In this document: piece by piece, positions 53,818 to 63,363 of the stretch
Layout: every line of letters starts with the position of its first letter
Numbering within the stretch: position 1 is the stretch's first letter
DNA from: Lutibacter flavus
GTDB taxonomy: Bacteria > Bacteroidota > Bacteroidia > Flavobacteriales > Flavobacteriaceae
DNA length: 64,000 nt
Direction: 5' to 3'
Assembly: GCF_900188355.1 (NCBI RefSeq)
Contig: NZ_FZNX01000004.1
Location: forward strand, 372,001-436,000
The notes under the pieces: model-generated
Told to the model about the DNA's origin: nothing
Seen by the model: only the letters and a program-made list of their open reading frames with translations
Databases searched by the model: none
Translations under genes and position numbers: made by a program

Positions 53818-54185
53818 ATTTTATCTTCTAAAACAATTGCTCCAGAGAATTTTTCTTTAATAATTAAAAATGCGCGATCAGCCTCTAACCTTGTTTCAAA
53901 ATTACCAACTTGTGTTTTCCACTCAGGTGATTTATATATAATATCTGTTCTATATTCAGGAAAAGAAGACTGAAAACTATTTCTAATTTTATAGGCTTGT
54001 GACTCACTTCCGTTATAAAGTTGTATTTTAAATATAGTAGAATTCTTGTTTTGCTTATTAAAACTTCTCTTTTTTTCAATCAAATTATTTATTTTCTCAT
54101 TTTCACTTTGAGAATAAGAAAAAGAAATGTTTAAAAGAAACATTAAAAAAGCCCCAATTAATATTTTTTTTGATAAAATATTCAT
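53814..54185 (-). CDS. small SPOR-domain protein
   Basis: 123 residues from ATG at 54185: hydrophobic signal (ILIGAFLMFLLNISFSYSQ), a charged helix, and a C-terminal SPOR-like domain (about 52-123: FKIQLYNGSESQAYKIRNSF and WKTQVGNFETRLEADRAFL). SPOR domains bind septal peptidoglycan stripped of stem peptides. The frame is open 12 codons further up, but a -7 box (54210-54203) sits in that stretch, which fixes the start. It is convergent with dnaG, overlapping by 4 bases. Confidence 0.85.
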   Translation of the reverse strand: MNILSKKILIGAFLMFLLNISFSYSQSENEKINNLIEKKRSFNKQNKNSTIFKIQLYNGSESQAYKIRNSFQSSFPEYRTDIIYKSPEWKTQVGNFETRLEADRAFLIIKEKFSGAIVLEDKI

Positions 54186-54202
54186 AATAATTTTATTTTT
54201 TT

Positions 54203-54210
54203 CAAATTTA
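54203..54210 (-). promoter_or_regulatory. -7 promoter box of the SPOR gene
   Basis: TAAATTTG on the minus strand matches the consensus and lies inside the upstream frame extension, 18 bases before the chosen ATG. Confidence 0.5.
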
Positions 54211-54287
54211 TAATATTTCATTCTAATGTAAATGTTAAATTTTATTATTTAGAATCAATATAAATTAACTTTAACATAATTTTTACA

Positions 54288-54318
54288 TTTTTAGTTTTAG
54301 TTATTAATAGTACTTTTG
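54288..54318 (+). promoter_or_regulatory. promoter of the ACIII (act) operon
   Basis: TTTT (54288-54291), 19 bases, TACTTTTG (54311-54318): one mismatch from the Bacteroidota consensus. It identifies the operon start; the transcript should begin near 54325. Confidence 0.65.
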
Positions 54319-54403
54319 TCAAATCATTTAAAAAATGACATAAGTCATATATTTTTATATGAAAATATTGTACCAAACAAGAAAGAAAAGATTTTTTTTA
54401 AGT

Positions 54404-55972
54404 ATGAAAAGTGTGAAACAACACAGTCCATTATCAAGATTAGTCATTAATAGTCTTGCTTTCCTTTTATTATTTTCAATTAATTTGTCGGCTCAAGAGG
54501 GCGATGTAGCTAATGGAGAAAAGCTCTTTAAGTCTACATGTGCAGCTTGCCATAAATTAGATAAAAAATTAGTAGGCCCTGCATTAAAGGGTATAACGGA
54601 AAAAAGAGAACAAGAGTGGTTAATTGCCTGGATTAAAGATAGTCCAGGAATGATTAAATCAGGAGACAAATTAGCAATTCAAGTTTTTGAAGAAAACAAT
54701 AAATTGCCAATGACAGCTAATCCGCATTTATCTGATCAAGATATTGTTGATATTTTAGCTTACACAAAAGGGGAACCTGCAGCTTCAAAAGAAGTTGTTG
54801 TTTCACAAGAAGTAGATCCAGGAGTAGAACGCGGTAAGAAAATTTTTAAAGCAAATTGTGCAGCATGTCACAAGTTAGAAGGGAAATTAATAGGTCCTGA
54901 GCTTTTGAAAATTGGGGATAAGCGTGATGCTGATTGGTTAAAGCTATGGATTAAGGATAATAACGCTTTAGTTGCATCTGGAGATAAATTGGCAAAAGAA
55001 GTTTCGGAAAGCAATCCAGCTGCGATGACAGCTTTTCCACAGTTATCTGACGAAGATATTGAAGATCTATTAAAGTATTTTGCTGTAGGTGATGTAAAAC
55101 CTGCTGCTGCAACTACAACATCAGCAAAAGACGATGAAATTTTCAACAAACCTGGAATAGGAATTTTACCTACACTTGGTTTAACAATTCTAGCATTTTT
55201 ATTATTATCATTAATAGTTGCTGCGACTACCAATAAAAAAGTAGTTGAAGGTGAAGAGGGAACGGGAAGTATGTTAAAATCGTTGATTTTTAACCCTTTC
55301 TTACGTTTCTTAGGTGTAATTTTTGTATTGTTAGCTGGTGCTTGGTTATTATTTGCGTGGTTGTTACAAATAGATGTTAATGAAGGATATCAACCAATTC
55401 AGCCAATAGCATTTTCTCATACAGTTCATGCAGGTGACAATAAAATAGATTGCCAGTATTGTCATTCTTCGGCAAAACATAGTAAAGCTTCTGGGATTCC
55501 AACAGCTAATGTTTGTATGAACTGCCATAAGTCTATTTCAGAATATAACGGAGAATTATTTGATGGTCATTCTAAAGAAGATTTAGATAATGAAATTCAA
55601 AAAATTTACGATGCAGTTGGTTGGGATAAAGAAAATGTAAAGTACATAGAGGGGTATGAACAAAAACCTATTGAATGGGTGCGTATTCACAATTTAGCAG
55701 ATTTTGCTTATTATAATCATTCTCAACACGTAACTGTAGCAGGGTTAGATTGTCAGAAATGTCACGGTCCTGTTGAAGAAATGCACGAAATGCGTCAATT
55801 CTCACCACTTACAATGGGATGGTGTATAGATTGTCATAGAGATACTGAAGTTGATTTAACAGAAAATGGATATTACAAAAATATTCACGATCAGTTGGCT
55901 AAAAAGTATGGTGTAGAAAAAGTGACAGCTGCTCAAATGGGTGGTTTAGAATGTGGAAAATGTCACTATTAA
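54404..55972 (+). CDS. actA: ActA of Alternative Complex III, fused to two monoheme cytochrome c domains
   Basis: 522 residues from ATG at 54404 (the frame is open to 54359). Signal peptide (SLAFLLLFSINLSAQ), then two cytochrome c domains, each with CAACHKL and a following Met region (about 35-120 and 135-225), a helix (about 262-282), a second helix (about 305-330), and the pentaheme part with CQYCHSS, CMNCHKS, CQKCHGP, CIDCHRD and CGKCHY at the end. Seven heme sites in total. ActA is the periplasmic electron outlet of ACIII; the extra N-terminal domains may pass electrons directly to the oxidase or another carrier. First gene of the operon. Confidence 0.92.
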   Translation: MKSVKQHSPLSRLVINSLAFLLLFSINLSAQEGDVANGEKLFKSTCAACHKLDKKLVGPALKGITEKREQEWLIAWIKDSPGMIKSGDKLAIQVFEENNKLPMTANPHLSDQDIVDILAYTKGEPAASKEVVVSQEVDPGVERGKKIFKANCAACHKLEGKLIGPELLKIGDKRDADWLKLWIKDNNALVASGDKLAKEVSESNPAAMTAFPQLSDEDIEDLLKYFAVGDVKPAAATTTSAKDDEIFNKPGIGILPTLGLTILAFLLLSLIVAATTNKKVVEGEEGTGSMLKSLIFNPFLRFLGVIFVLLAGAWLLFAWLLQIDVNEGYQPIQPIAFSHTVHAGDNKIDCQYCHSSAKHSKASGIPTANVCMNCHKSISEYNGELFDGHSKEDLDNEIQKIYDAVGWDKENVKYIEGYEQKPIEWVRIHNLADFAYYNHSQHVTVAGLDCQKCHGPVEEMHEMRQFSPLTMGWCIDCHRDTEVDLTENGYYKNIHDQLAKKYGVEKVTAAQMGGLECGKCHY

Positions 55973-56004
55973 TATTAATTACGAAGTAAATAACAGAATA
56001 TAAA

Positions 56005-59000
56005 ATGGCATCAAACAAAAAATACTGGAAAAGTGTTGAGGAGCTAAATGCAAACAGCTCTATTGTTGATACGTTAAAACAGAACGAGTTTGTTGAAGAA
56101 ATTCCAACGGATGAATTTTTAGGTAATAAAGAGAGTTTAGAAACTTCATCAACAACGCGTAGAGACTTTTTAAAGTATGTTGGGTTTACAACAGCGGCTG
56201 CATCGTTAGCTGCTTGTGAAGGTCCTGTGGTAAAATCAATTCCTTATGTAATTAAACCAGATGATATTATTCCTGGTGTTGCAGAATATTATGCAACAAC
56301 AATGGCTGACGGATTTGATTTTGCAAATGTATTAGTAAAGGTTAGAGAAGGGCGTCCAATAAAAATAGAACCTAATAAAGATGCAAACGGAAGTACAAAT
56401 GCACGTGTGCAAGCTTCAGTTTTGTCATTGTATGATAGTCTTCGTTTAAAAGCGCCGAAAGCAAATGGTTCAGAAATTTCATGGGCAGATGCAGACGTTC
56501 AAATAATTTCAAAATTAAATGAAGTTAAAGAGTCTGGATTAGCCATTGCCGTTTTAACAGGAACTTGTGCGAGTCCATCTACAAAAAAGCTAGTAACTAA
56601 ATTAGGTGAAACTTTTGGAACAATAAACCATGTAGTTTATGATGCAGTTTCGGAATCATCAGCATTAGATGCTTTTGAAGAAATGTATGGAACTAGAGCT
56701 TTACCAGATTATAATTTAGAAAATGCTGAAGTTATTGTTTCTATTGGTGCAGATTTCTTGGGAGATTGGCAAGGTGGAGGTTTTGAAGCTGGATATGCAA
56801 AAGGGCGTGTTCCAAATCATGGAAAAATGTCTCGCCATATTCAGATAGAATCTAATATGACATTAACAGGTGCTAATGCAGATAAACGTTTAATGGTAAA
56901 ACCATCTGAACAAAATTTAGCACTTATTAAATTATACAATGCAGTTGTTAAAGGGATTTCAACAAAAGAAGCTACTCCTTTAAGTAATGCAGTTCAGAAA
57001 GCTGTTTCTCAAATTAAAAAAGCAGGAAGTAAAGCAGTTGTATTAACTGGAATTCAGGATAAAAATGCACAATTATTAGCATTGGCAATAAACCAAGCTA
57101 TTAACAGTGAAGTAATTGACGTTGTTGCAACTAAAAATATTAGAAAAGGAAATGATGCTGAGGTTGCAAAATTAATTTCAGATATGAATGCTGGTAAAAT
57201 TGGTGCTGTAATTATTAATAATGCAAATCCAGTATATTCTTTACCAAATTCAGCTGATTTTGTTGAAGGATTGAAAAAAGTAAAGTTATCGATAGCATTT
57301 TCAATGCAAGATAACGAAACAGCAAACGCTGTTCAATACGCCTTAGCTACACCACATTATTTAGAGTCTTGGGGAGATGTTGTTATTAAAAAGGGACACT
57401 ATAGCTTAATGCAACCTACTATTAAACCATTGTTTAATACACGTCAGTTTCAAGATGCATTATTAGCTTGGACTGGCAGTTCTACTACTTATTATGATTT
57501 CTTAAAAGAATCTTGGAATGATGAAGTATTAGCTGGTAAATCTTGGAATCAAGCTTTACATGATGGAGTATTTACAGCTGAAGTTGAGGAACAAGAAGTT
57601 ATTATCAATGAAGTAGATATTGATGCTGCAGGTTCAGAATTAGCAAAAGTTAAAGGGAGTGATTTAGAACTTGCTTTGTATATTAAAACTGGAATGGGTG
57701 ATGGTCAAATGGCAAATAACCCTTGGCTACAAGAATTTCCAGACCCAATTACAAGAACTTCTTGGGATAATTACTTAACAATTTCTAAAGCAGATGCTGA
57801 AGTAATTGGTGCTGTTAATCATAATGTTGCAAATGGTGCATTAAATGGAAGTTTAGTTGAAATTACAGTAAATGGGGTTTCAGAAGTTTTACCTGCATTA
57901 ATTCAACCAGGTCAAGCAAAAGGTTCTATTGGATTAGCGCTTGGCTACGGACGTACTCAAGGTTTAAAAACTGAAATGCAAACAGGTAAGAATGCTTATC
58001 AATTTTATAAGGACTTTAATAATTATCAATCGGATGTTTCATTAAAAGTTGTTACTGGAGAGCATGAATTTGCTTGTGTTCAGTTACACAATACTTTAAT
58101 GGGTAGAGGTGATATTATTAAAGAAACTACAATTGAAGACTATAATAATGTAGATTCCAAGGAATGGAATAGTGTTCCAATGGTATCTTTGGATCATAAT
58201 GAAGTTGAAGCCACAACTGTTGATTTATGGGATTCATTTGATAGATCAATTGGGCATCATTTTAATTTATCTATTGATTTAAATGCTTGTACAGGATGTG
58301 GAGCTTGTGTAATAGCTTGTCACGCTGAAAATAATGTTCCTGTAGTTGGTAAAGAAGAAATTAGAAAATCTCGTGATATGCACTGGTTGCGTATCGATAG
58401 ATATTATTCTCACGAAGAAGATTTTAAGGGTGATAATGAAAAGAAAGAAAATGGAAAAGGAGTAATTGGATATAAAACAGCAATGTCTGAATTAGAAGAT
58501 CCATCTGAAAACCCTTCCGTTGCTTTTCAACCAGTAATGTGTCAACACTGTAATCATGCATCTTGTGAAACAGTTTGTCCGGTAGCTGCAACATCTCATG
58601 GTCGTCAAGGTCAAAACCAAATGGCATATAACCGTTGTGTAGGAACTCGTTACTGCGCAAATAACTGTGCATACAAAGTTCGTAGATTTAACTGGTTTAA
58701 TTATCCAAATAATAGTGAGTTTGATTATAACATGAATGATGATTTAGGTAAAATGGTATTAAATCCAGATGTTACTGTTCGTTCTCGTGGAGTTATGGAA
58801 AAATGCTCAATGTGTATGCAAATGACTCAGGCCACTATTCTAAAAGCTAAAAGAGAAGGTAGACCAGTAAATACAAATGAATTTGAAACAGCTTGTTCTA
58901 ATGCTTGTAGTACTGGTGCTATGGTATTTGGGGATATCAATCACAAAGAAGATACTGTTACAAGTTTAACTCAAGATAAAAGAGCTTATCATTTATTAGA

Positions 59001-59064
59001 GCACATTGGTACAAAACCAAATGTGGTTTATCATGTTAAGGTTAGAAATATACAAGAAGGATAA
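56005..59064 (+). CDS. actB: ActB iron-sulfur subunit of Alternative Complex III
   Basis: 1019 residues. A twin-arginine-like leader (TTRRDFLKYVGFTTAAASLAACEG) with a possible lipobox cysteine, a molybdopterin-oxidoreductase-like region (about 90-720) in which the Mo cofactor site is not expected to be used, and a C-terminal ferredoxin-like domain with cluster cysteines in CTGCGACVIACHAEN, CQHCNHASCETVCPV, CVGTRYCANNCAYKVR, and CSMCMQMTQ/CSNACSTGAM. It carries 3Fe-4S/4Fe-4S clusters between the quinol site and the ActA hemes. It starts 32 bases after actA. Confidence 0.95.
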   Translation: MASNKKYWKSVEELNANSSIVDTLKQNEFVEEIPTDEFLGNKESLETSSTTRRDFLKYVGFTTAAASLAACEGPVVKSIPYVIKPDDIIPGVAEYYATTMADGFDFANVLVKVREGRPIKIEPNKDANGSTNARVQASVLSLYDSLRLKAPKANGSEISWADADVQIISKLNEVKESGLAIAVLTGTCASPSTKKLVTKLGETFGTINHVVYDAVSESSALDAFEEMYGTRALPDYNLENAEVIVSIGADFLGDWQGGGFEAGYAKGRVPNHGKMSRHIQIESNMTLTGANADKRLMVKPSEQNLALIKLYNAVVKGISTKEATPLSNAVQKAVSQIKKAGSKAVVLTGIQDKNAQLLALAINQAINSEVIDVVATKNIRKGNDAEVAKLISDMNAGKIGAVIINNANPVYSLPNSADFVEGLKKVKLSIAFSMQDNETANAVQYALATPHYLESWGDVVIKKGHYSLMQPTIKPLFNTRQFQDALLAWTGSSTTYYDFLKESWNDEVLAGKSWNQALHDGVFTAEVEEQEVIINEVDIDAAGSELAKVKGSDLELALYIKTGMGDGQMANNPWLQEFPDPITRTSWDNYLTISKADAEVIGAVNHNVANGALNGSLVEITVNGVSEVLPALIQPGQAKGSIGLALGYGRTQGLKTEMQTGKNAYQFYKDFNNYQSDVSLKVVTGEHEFACVQLHNTLMGRGDIIKETTIEDYNNVDSKEWNSVPMVSLDHNEVEATTVDLWDSFDRSIGHHFNLSIDLNACTGCGACVIACHAENNVPVVGKEEIRKSRDMHWLRIDRYYSHEEDFKGDNEKKENGKGVIGYKTAMSELEDPSENPSVAFQPVMCQHCNHASCETVCPVAATSHGRQGQNQMAYNRCVGTRYCANNCAYKVRRFNWFNYPNNSEFDYNMNDDLGKMVLNPDVTVRSRGVMEKCSMCMQMTQATILKAKREGRPVNTNEFETACSNACSTGAMVFGDINHKEDTVTSLTQDKRAYHLLEHIGTKPNVVYHVKVRNIQEG

Positions 59065-59097
59065 AATATTAATAAAAGATAATAATTAGATTAGATT

Positions 59098-60807
59098 ATG
59101 TCGTCTCATTACGAAGCACCTATTAGAAGACCTTTAATTATTGGAGATAAAAGCTACCATGACATTACCGTGGAAGTAGCAGCTCCTGTAGAAGGTAAAG
59201 CAAATAAATTATGGTGGACAGCATTTACAATTGCACTTTTAGCCTTTCTTTGGGGTATAGGTTCAATTATATACACCATTGGAACAGGAATTGGAGTTTG
59301 GGGTTTAAATAAAACCGTAGGTTGGGCCTGGGATATTACAAACTTTGTTTGGTGGGTAGGTATCGGTCATGCTGGTACACTTATTTCTGCTGTTTTATTG
59401 TTATTCCGTCAAAAATGGAGAATGGGTATTAACCGTTCTGCAGAAGCGATGACAATTTTTTCAGTTGTTCAAGCAGGATTGTTCCCGGTAATTCATATGG
59501 GACGTGTTTGGAATGCTCACTTTGTATTACCAATTCCTAATCAATTTGGTACACTTTGGACAAACTTTAACTCACCATTATTGTGGGATGTTTTTGCCAT
59601 TTCTACTTATTTATCAGTATCGTTAGTTTTCTGGTGGACTGGTTTATTACCTGATTTTGCAATGCTACGTGATAGAGCAGTGAGACCTTTCCAAAAGAAA
59701 ATATATAGTTTATTAAGTTTTGGTTGGACTGGTAGAGCAAAAGATTGGCAACGTTTTGAAGAAGTTTCTTTAGTGTTAGCAGGTTTAGCAACACCTTTAG
59801 TACTTTCAGTACATACAATTGTATCTTTTGATTTTGCTACATCAATTATACCAGGATGGCATACAACAATATTTCCTCCTTATTTTGTGGCAGGAGCCGT
59901 TTTCTCTGGATTTGCAATGGTAAACACCTTGTTAATTATAATGAGAAAAGTTTCGAATTTAGAAGCATACATTACTAAACAGCACATTGAATTAATGAAC
60001 ATTGTAATTATGATTACGGGTTCTATAGTAGGTTGTGCATATATTACTGAGTTATTTATCGCTTGGTATTCAGGTGTAGAATATGAACAATATGCATTTT
60101 TAAATAGAGCAACTGGACCTTACTGGTGGGCTTATTTGTTAATGATGAGTTGTAATGTATTCTCTCCACAATTTATGTGGTCTAAAAAATTAAGAACAAG
60201 TATTACTTTCTCTTTCATTATTTCAATTGTTGTAAACATTGGAATGTGGTTTGAAAGATTTGTAATTATTGTAACTTCATTACACAGAGATTATTTACCA
60301 TCATCTTGGACAATGTTCTCACCAACATTTGTTGATATTGGTATTTATGTTGGAACAATTGGTTTCTTCTTTGTATTATTCTTATTGTATGCAAGAACTT
60401 TCCCTGTAATTGCTCAGGCAGAGGTGAAATCTATATTGAAATCATCAGGAGAAAATTATAAATTACATAGAGATGCAGGAGGTAAAAATCCAGCTCCTAC
60501 AGTTACAAAAAGCGCTATAAATGTAAAAACTGAAACTGTAGTTGATTCAAATGCTAATAAAAATAGTTTACTAGGTACTTTAGGAGTATTTGATAAAGAA
60601 ACTCAAACAGCAGATGATTTAAAGTTGATAAGTGGAGTTGGTCCTAAATTGGAAAAAACATTAAATACTATTGGAATTTATAGTTTTGAACAAGTAAGTA
60701 AAATGACTGATACTGAATATGATTTGCTAGATTCTATTTTAGATTCATTTAAAGGAAGAGCAAAACGTGATGATTGGGCAGGTCAAGCTAAAAACTTAAA
60801 AAAATAA
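59098..60807 (+). CDS. actC: ActC quinol-binding membrane subunit with a C-terminal helix-hairpin-helix tail
   Basis: 569 residues. About ten membrane helices of the NrfD/PsrC family occupy residues 30-440 (e.g. VWWVGIGHAGTLISAVLLLF). A polar linker (about 450-505) then leads to a compact C-terminal domain with DDLKLISGVGPKLEKTLN and FKGRAKRDDWAGQAKNL. This tail is like the helix-hairpin-helix extension found at the C-terminus of some NuoE (Complex I) and other Bacteroidota proteins, and is not part of core ActC, which usually ends near residue 450-490. ActC oxidises menaquinol. The tail's role is unknown. Confidence 0.92.
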   Translation: MSSHYEAPIRRPLIIGDKSYHDITVEVAAPVEGKANKLWWTAFTIALLAFLWGIGSIIYTIGTGIGVWGLNKTVGWAWDITNFVWWVGIGHAGTLISAVLLLFRQKWRMGINRSAEAMTIFSVVQAGLFPVIHMGRVWNAHFVLPIPNQFGTLWTNFNSPLLWDVFAISTYLSVSLVFWWTGLLPDFAMLRDRAVRPFQKKIYSLLSFGWTGRAKDWQRFEEVSLVLAGLATPLVLSVHTIVSFDFATSIIPGWHTTIFPPYFVAGAVFSGFAMVNTLLIIMRKVSNLEAYITKQHIELMNIVIMITGSIVGCAYITELFIAWYSGVEYEQYAFLNRATGPYWWAYLLMMSCNVFSPQFMWSKKLRTSITFSFIISIVVNIGMWFERFVIIVTSLHRDYLPSSWTMFSPTFVDIGIYVGTIGFFFVLFLLYARTFPVIAQAEVKSILKSSGENYKLHRDAGGKNPAPTVTKSAINVKTETVVDSNANKNSLLGTLGVFDKETQTADDLKLISGVGPKLEKTLNTIGIYSFEQVSKMTDTEYDLLDSILDSFKGRAKRDDWAGQAKNLKK

Positions 60808-60816
60808 AGAGTAATT

Positions 60817-61341
60817 ATGAGCTCAAAAGTAATACAAGCAATGTATAATGATGATGATATCCTTATGGATGCCGTAAAAGAAGTTCGTGCGGCTCATTAT
60901 CATATTGAAGAAGTTTATACACCATTTCCGGTTCATGGTTTAGATAAAGCAATGGGGCTAAAAGGTACAAGAATTGCAATTACTGCTTTTATGTACGGAT
61001 GTGTTGGTTTTTCATTTGCAGTTTGGATGATGAATTATATGATGATAGAACAATGGCCACAAGATATTGGTGGGAAACCAAGTTTTAGTTTCTTTCTAAA
61101 TATGCCGGCTTTTGTTCCAATTATGTTTGAACTAAGTGTATTTTTTGCGGCGCATTTAATGGTAATTACTTTTTATATGCGTAGTAGATTATGGCCTTTT
61201 AAAGAAGCTGAAAATCCTGATCCAAGAACTACGGACGATATGTTTGTGATGGAGGTTGCAGTTGATGGGAATGAAAGTGATTTAGTATCATTTTTAGAAA
61301 AAACAGGAACTGTTGAAATTAAAGTAACTGAAAAGCATTAA
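60817..61341 (+). CDS. actD: ActD subunit of Alternative Complex III (DUF3341)
   Basis: 174 residues with an N-terminal soluble part (YNDDDILMDAVKEVRAAHYHIEEVYTPFPVHGLDKAMGL), two membrane helices (about 55-80 and 95-125), and a cytoplasmic C-terminus. This is the DUF3341 layout of ActD. It starts 9 bases after actC, and its stop is 5 bases from actE. Confidence 0.93.
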   Translation: MSSKVIQAMYNDDDILMDAVKEVRAAHYHIEEVYTPFPVHGLDKAMGLKGTRIAITAFMYGCVGFSFAVWMMNYMMIEQWPQDIGGKPSFSFFLNMPAFVPIMFELSVFFAAHLMVITFYMRSRLWPFKEAENPDPRTTDDMFVMEVAVDGNESDLVSFLEKTGTVEIKVTEKH

Positions 61342-61346
61342 TTAAA

Positions 61347-61901
61347 ATGAAAAACATTTTAAAAATTACAATTGTATTGGTTTTCCTATTTACGTTATCA
61401 TCTTGTTGGAGTGATAAATCAAAACCAAATTACCAATATATGCCAGATATGTATAAATCTGTAGGATATGAGACTTATAGTGAAAATCCTAATTATGCAA
61501 ATGGAATGACAACTCAACTTCCTGTTGATGGAACAATAGCAAGAGGAAAAGTACCTTATGATTATGAAAATTCAAATGAAGGGTATGAAGCAGCAAAATT
61601 AAATTCTAAAAACCTTTTGGAAGTTAACGAAGCCAATTTGTCAAATGGAAAAAAAATGTACGATATTTATTGTATTTCTTGCCATGGGAAAACTGGTGCT
61701 GGAGATGGGATATTAGTTCAAAGAGATAAGTTTTTAGGAATTCCAAATTATAAGGATAGAGATATAACAGAAGGTAGTATTTATCATGTTATAATGTATG
61801 GAAGAAATATGATGGGATCACATTCATCTCAATTAACAGCTCAAGAGCGTTGGCAAGTTACAATGTATGTTCAAGAGTTAAGAACAGAATTATTAAAATA
61901 A
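61347..61901 (+). CDS. actE: ActE monoheme cytochrome c, lipoprotein
   Basis: 184 residues. Lipoprotein signal FTLSSCWSDKS (Cys20), a spacer with PDMYKSVGYETYSENPNY, and a class-I cytochrome c domain with CISCHGKTGAGDG and an axial Met near MYGRNMMGSHS. ActE is the small peripheral cytochrome of ACIII that delivers electrons towards the terminal oxidase. 28 bases separate it from actF. Confidence 0.94.
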   Translation: MKNILKITIVLVFLFTLSSCWSDKSKPNYQYMPDMYKSVGYETYSENPNYANGMTTQLPVDGTIARGKVPYDYENSNEGYEAAKLNSKNLLEVNEANLSNGKKMYDIYCISCHGKTGAGDGILVQRDKFLGIPNYKDRDITEGSIYHVIMYGRNMMGSHSSQLTAQERWQVTMYVQELRTELLK

Positions 61902-61929
61902 CACTTTTACTAAGATAGAATTTATTAAT

Positions 61930-63270
61930 ATGTATACCTTTTCAAGTAAATTAAAAACATTTTCATTTGCCTTAATGATTTTAGGTTTAATTGGTGTTGC
62001 TTACGGTTTTTTGTCTACGCCAAGTTCGGTAGAAGATGTTAAAGTGATGTTACAAAACAGCCATGATTCTCATGGTGAAGTTGCTGCAAATCATGATGTT
62101 GATACTCATGTTGTTGAGGCAGATGCTCATGGTGCTGAACAAACTGAATCAGCTCACTCTGATGATACACATGCTGAACACGCATTTCATTATTTAAAAA
62201 ATAAACCTTGGTCGGCATTATATGTTGCGCTATTTTTCTTTTTTATGATTTCATTAGGGGCCTTAGCTTTTTATGCAATTCAACATGCGGCACAAGCCGG
62301 TTGGTCGGTTGTGTTATTTAGAGTTATGGAAGGAATAACAGCTTATTTACCTGTAGGAGCTATTTTATTGTTTGTGTTTTTTGTGTTATCATCTTTACAT
62401 ATGAATCATTTATTTGTATGGATGGATCCTGAGGTTGTTGCTCATGATGAATTAATTCAAAATAAAGCAGGATATTTAAATGTGCCTTTCTTTTTAATAA
62501 GAGCTGCAATTTATATGGCAGGATGGGTATGGTATCGTCAACATTCAAGAAAATTAACTTTGGCACAAGACAATGCTACAGATATTAGTAATTATACGAA
62601 ATTATTTAAACGTTCTGCTGCTTTTCTAGTATTTTTCTTAGTAACAGAATCTATGATGTCTTGGGATTGGATAATGTCTTTAGATCCACATTGGTATAGT
62701 ACTTTATTTGGATGGTATGTATTTGCAAGTATGATTGTTTCTGCAATAACAACAATTGCATTGGTATCAATATACCTTAAAGGAAAAGGATATTTGGAAT
62801 TTGTAAATAATAGTCACTTACATGATTTAGCAAAATTCATGTTTGGATTCAGTATTTTTTGGACATACTTATGGTTTTCACAGTTCATGTTAATCTGGTA
62901 TGCAGATATTCCAGAGGAAGTTACTTATTTCGTCTCTAGATTTAATGAATATAAAATTCCATTTTTAGGAATGTTAGTGTTAAATTTTGTATTCCCTTTA
63001 TTGGTTTTAATGAATAGTGATTTTAAACGAGTAAACTGGTTTATAGTTTGTACTGGTATTGTAATTCTAATAGGACATTATATAGATATTTATGTAATGG
63101 TGATGCCTGCAACTGTTGGAGATCAATGGTTTATTGGGATTTCTGAAATAAGCTCAGTATTATTAGTTCTTGGAATTTTTATTTATGTAGTATTTACGGC
63201 ATTATCAAAAGCACCATTATTAGCTAAAGGAAACCCATTTATTAAAGAAAGCGAACAATTTCATTACTAA
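61930..63270 (+). CDS. actF: ActF membrane subunit of Alternative Complex III
   Basis: 446 residues. One N-terminal helix is followed by a His/Asp-rich stretch (about 40-85: HDSHGEVAANHDVDTHVVEADAH style), then about nine helices related to ActC/NrfD but without the quinol-site set. Conserved pieces include SWDWIMSLDPHWYSTLFGWY and FWTYLWFSQFMLIWYADIPEE. The His-rich insert may bind a metal. Last gene of the act operon, directly followed by a strong terminator. Confidence 0.93.
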   Translation: MYTFSSKLKTFSFALMILGLIGVAYGFLSTPSSVEDVKVMLQNSHDSHGEVAANHDVDTHVVEADAHGAEQTESAHSDDTHAEHAFHYLKNKPWSALYVALFFFFMISLGALAFYAIQHAAQAGWSVVLFRVMEGITAYLPVGAILLFVFFVLSSLHMNHLFVWMDPEVVAHDELIQNKAGYLNVPFFLIRAAIYMAGWVWYRQHSRKLTLAQDNATDISNYTKLFKRSAAFLVFFLVTESMMSWDWIMSLDPHWYSTLFGWYVFASMIVSAITTIALVSIYLKGKGYLEFVNNSHLHDLAKFMFGFSIFWTYLWFSQFMLIWYADIPEEVTYFVSRFNEYKIPFLGMLVLNFVFPLLVLMNSDFKRVNWFIVCTGIVILIGHYIDIYVMVMPATVGDQWFIGISEISSVLLVLGIFIYVVFTALSKAPLLAKGNPFIKESEQFHY

Positions 63271-63295
63271 ATGTTAAAATATTAATATAGAAAGG

Positions 63296-63328
63296 AATCC
63301 TGAATTCAATTTATTCAGGATTTTTTTT
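63296..63328 (+). terminator. intrinsic terminator of the act operon
   Basis: AATCCTGAAT tcaattt ATTCAGGATT is a perfect 10-bp stem followed by a run of Ts. The T-run overlaps the first base of the next promoter's -7 box. Confidence 0.9.
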
Positions 63329-63335
63329 ATATTTG
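63328..63335 (+). promoter_or_regulatory. -7 promoter box of the cytochrome oxidase gene
   Basis: TATATTTG matches the consensus exactly and lies 28 bases before the ATG at 63364. It starts within the terminator's T-run, so the oxidase gene is separately transcribed. Confidence 0.55.
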
Positions 63336-63363
63336 ACACCACTAAAAAAATCAAAATAAAAAA

